IMG/VR virus record: IMGVR_UViG_3300028920_000694
Coordinates: 1 to 64,000 of that record
Direction: 5' to 3' (one strand)
DNA length: 64,000 nucleotides
From: a virus
Under the pieces are notes generated by a model. The model was not told where the DNA came from and searched no databases. It saw only the letters and a program-made list of their open reading frames with translations. Below are positions 62,620-64,000 of the stretch, piece by piece (position 1 is the stretch's first letter; the number at the start of each line of letters is the position of its first letter). The position numbers and the translations under genes were made by a program.

Positions 62620-63750
62620 TTAATAAATACTTACTTGTGCAAATGCAGTACAATATTCTAATTGACTTCCTTGGCTACCATAAGTATGAGTTCCACTATA
62701 CATTGCCCTAATTTCTATATTACTATCTATATCAGAAACTCCTAGAGGATATCCTTGTGATATTGTAGAACTGGTCTTATAGATAGAACTCCAAGTTCCA
62801 TCTTGAGTATTCCCACTTAAGAATTGAATTTGTAAGCCAGATACACTTATACCCCCAGAATTTGCTATTCCACATTGCCAAAGATACGCTTTCTTTCCTG
62901 TTGGGCATTTCATCCTACATAGATTTAAATTCTGTCCAGAAAGTAAACGAACTGTTGGAGTTGAAAAAACAAGTGGAGGTAATTCATTCTCCCATTTAGC
63001 ATCATTTTGTTTATATACAAGAATTTCTCCACTAGCAGGAGATGTTAGATTTGTATCAGTTAGACTATCTAAATCACTAGAACCAGACTTCCAAGCAACC
63101 CAATTGGAGCCATCCCATATGAGTCCAGAATTCTCCCAATTAGATGAATCCCAACTAGAAATATCATCTGCTTGAATAATTTCATACATAGCAGTTTGGC
63201 TGGATGCTGAAAGTTTAGCGGATGATGCCTCATACCAATCATTTACTAACTTTAAATTACTACTAACTCCAACTCCTAAATCACTAGGATAGAAATTAGA
63301 TAAAGCTTGTGTAGATTTGATATAATTAGATATAATATTTGAGCTAGTCATATAATCAGTTGGGTCAAATGAACCCAATGCATCTATCTTAGTATCAAGT
63401 GCACCCGATATAGTATCTACATAAATCTTGTTAGCAGCTCCTGAATTATAGGTAGGTTGAGTTAAACCTGATATCATATCTGCATATATCTCAAGTGAAT
63501 TAACTAATATAGTCCCACCTGAAATAGTTGCTGATGAAAGATAAGCCATATTATAAATACCTTTAGAATCCCAATCTTTATTATCATCAATTGTTAATTC
63601 GGACAAATTAGATGCACCAGTTCCTCCACCTGATGCCATAGCTACCCAATTGGAACCATCCCAAATTAAACCAGAATTTTCCCATAAGGAGGAATCCCAA
63701 GACGAAATGTCTGTTGCTCCTGTTAATTTATATTCTTTTAATCTACTCAT
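62620..63750 (-). CDS. Tail fibre protein with internal duplication (376 aa)
   Basis: The start is set at ATG 63750, which has GGTGG 5 nt upstream; an in-frame GTG at 63759 is less likely. The N-terminal ISSWDSSLWENSGLIWDGSNWVA unit recurs around residues 200-230. A LSELTIDDNKDWDSKGIYN...SSATISGGTI block is shared with the fibres at 45445 and 58090. Later parts are beta-strand rich with AYLWQCGIANSGGISVSG. It is probably a fibre adaptor. Confidence 0.75.
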   Translation of the reverse strand: MSRLKEYKLTGATDISSWDSSLWENSGLIWDGSNWVAMASGGGTGASNLSELTIDDNKDWDSKGIYNMAYLSSATISGGTILVNSLEIYADMISGLTQPTYNSGAANKIYVDTISGALDTKIDALGSFDPTDYMTSSNIISNYIKSTQALSNFYPSDLGVGVSSNLKLVNDWYEASSAKLSASSQTAMYEIIQADDISSWDSSNWENSGLIWDGSNWVAWKSGSSDLDSLTDTNLTSPASGEILVYKQNDAKWENELPPLVFSTPTVRLLSGQNLNLCRMKCPTGKKAYLWQCGIANSGGISVSGLQIQFLSGNTQDGTWSSIYKTSSTISQGYPLGVSDIDSNIEIRAMYSGTHTYGSQGSQLEYCTAFAQVSIY

Positions 63751-63751
63751 A

Positions 63752-64000
63752 TTATCCACCTATAAATTTTAACAATCTTTTATTTCCATAAAATTTCATA
63801 TGCCTATTCTTAGTATTAATAAATCCTAATATTCTTGTAGTTGACTCTTCTTCTGAAGTTATATGATATGTATAATAATCTTCATGCCAACTATCACCAC
63901 CACCATTTGGTGAATCATTATCCTTATCTGGATTATCACAAGTAAAGTTTGCAATTAGTATTCCTGAACCATTAATCGTAGCTTCAGCACCCCAATTACC
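63752..64000 (-). CDS. Partial structural protein, C-terminal 82 residues
   Basis: The reading frame is open from the window edge (64000) to a TAA at 63752-63754. Only the C-terminus is present: a Trp/Gly-rich strand, an acidic Asp/Asn-rich turn (CDNPDKDNDSPNGGG), and a C-terminal KFYGNKRLLKFIGG. Its stop overlaps the RBS of the next fibre gene. It is probably another minor tail protein. Confidence 0.6.
   Translation of the reverse strand, partial: GNWGAEATINGSGILIANFTCDNPDKDNDSPNGGGDSWHEDYYTYHITSEEESTTRILGFINTKNRHMKFYGNKRLLKFIGG

Noticed and set aside
1-64000. CRISPR arrays, tRNA genes, insertion sequences
   Set aside because: No regularly spaced repeats, no cloverleaf-like sequence with a TTCRA arm, and no transposase ORF were seen. 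A tRNAscan/Infernal run would be needed to exclude tRNAs.

Overview
This window looks like part of the genome of a tailed double-stranded DNA virus (Caudoviricetes-type) or a closely related provirus. The evidence is a compact tail-morphogenesis module on the minus strand: tape-measure protein, baseplate or hub protein, modular tail fibres and beta-helix tailspikes. Upstream of it is a tightly packed plus-strand array of small zinc-ribbon proteins, nucleotide-metabolism genes and glycan-biosynthesis genes. The DNA is AT-rich and extremely poor in CpG (no CpG at all in 40021-41000), and Arg is encoded almost only by AGA/AGG. Ribosome-binding sites of GGAG/GGTGG type and stop-start overlaps (ATGA) are frequent. 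The host cannot be named. Two membrane-anchored surface proteins and an Ig/FN3-like surface module resemble proteins of archaea such as Thermoplasmata, so I lean towards an archaeal host at modest confidence. No rRNA, tRNA, CRISPR array, terminase, portal or capsid gene is visible here.

Layout. Positions 1-5958 (plus strand) hold small early or metabolic genes: a CX5R phosphatase-like protein, an alkaline-phosphatase-superfamily hydrolase, a MazG-like pyrophosphohydrolase, several zinc ribbons, an Hsp20-like protein, and a class II ribonucleotide reductase interrupted by a 230-residue HNH-containing intein. Positions 5955-45444 (plus strand) form a glycan-biosynthesis locus of about 39 kb with more than 40 genes. 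It encodes sugar nucleotidyltransferases, NAD-dependent epimerases/dehydratases, glycosyltransferases of several folds, two sulfotransferases, a PAPS-reductase-family protein, numerous methyltransferases, five radical SAM proteins, a split transketolase, heptose kinases and a heptose isomerase, a nonulosonic (sialic-acid-like) set (NeuC-, NeuB-, NeuA-like and two GT42/DUF115-like transferases), a carbamoyltransferase and a UDP-sugar dehydrogenase. Positions 45445-64000 (minus strand, read from high to low coordinates) hold the tail and fibre module.

The glycan genes can be ordered into at least two routes. The heptose route is transketolase, then GmhA-like isomerase, then HddA-like or PfkB kinase, then a nucleotidyltransferase, then a 4,6-dehydratase-like SDR. 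The nonulosonate route is NeuC-like epimerase, then NeuB-like synthase, then NeuA-like CMP activation, then GT42-like transfer. Methylation, carbamoylation, sulfation and acetylation would decorate the products. Many of these enzymes are shorter than their usual homologues or split into separate ORFs. The likely outcome is a virus-specified glycan on virions or on the infected cell surface.

The most unusual feature is a dispersed element of about 130 nt present three times (about 9168-9301 plus, 43742-43875 plus, 56011-56143 minus). The copies share long identical blocks and inverted repeats, run in the same direction as the local genes, and occupy the only substantial gaps in an otherwise gap-free genome. 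They look like copies of an unrecognised structured RNA or mobile DNA element.
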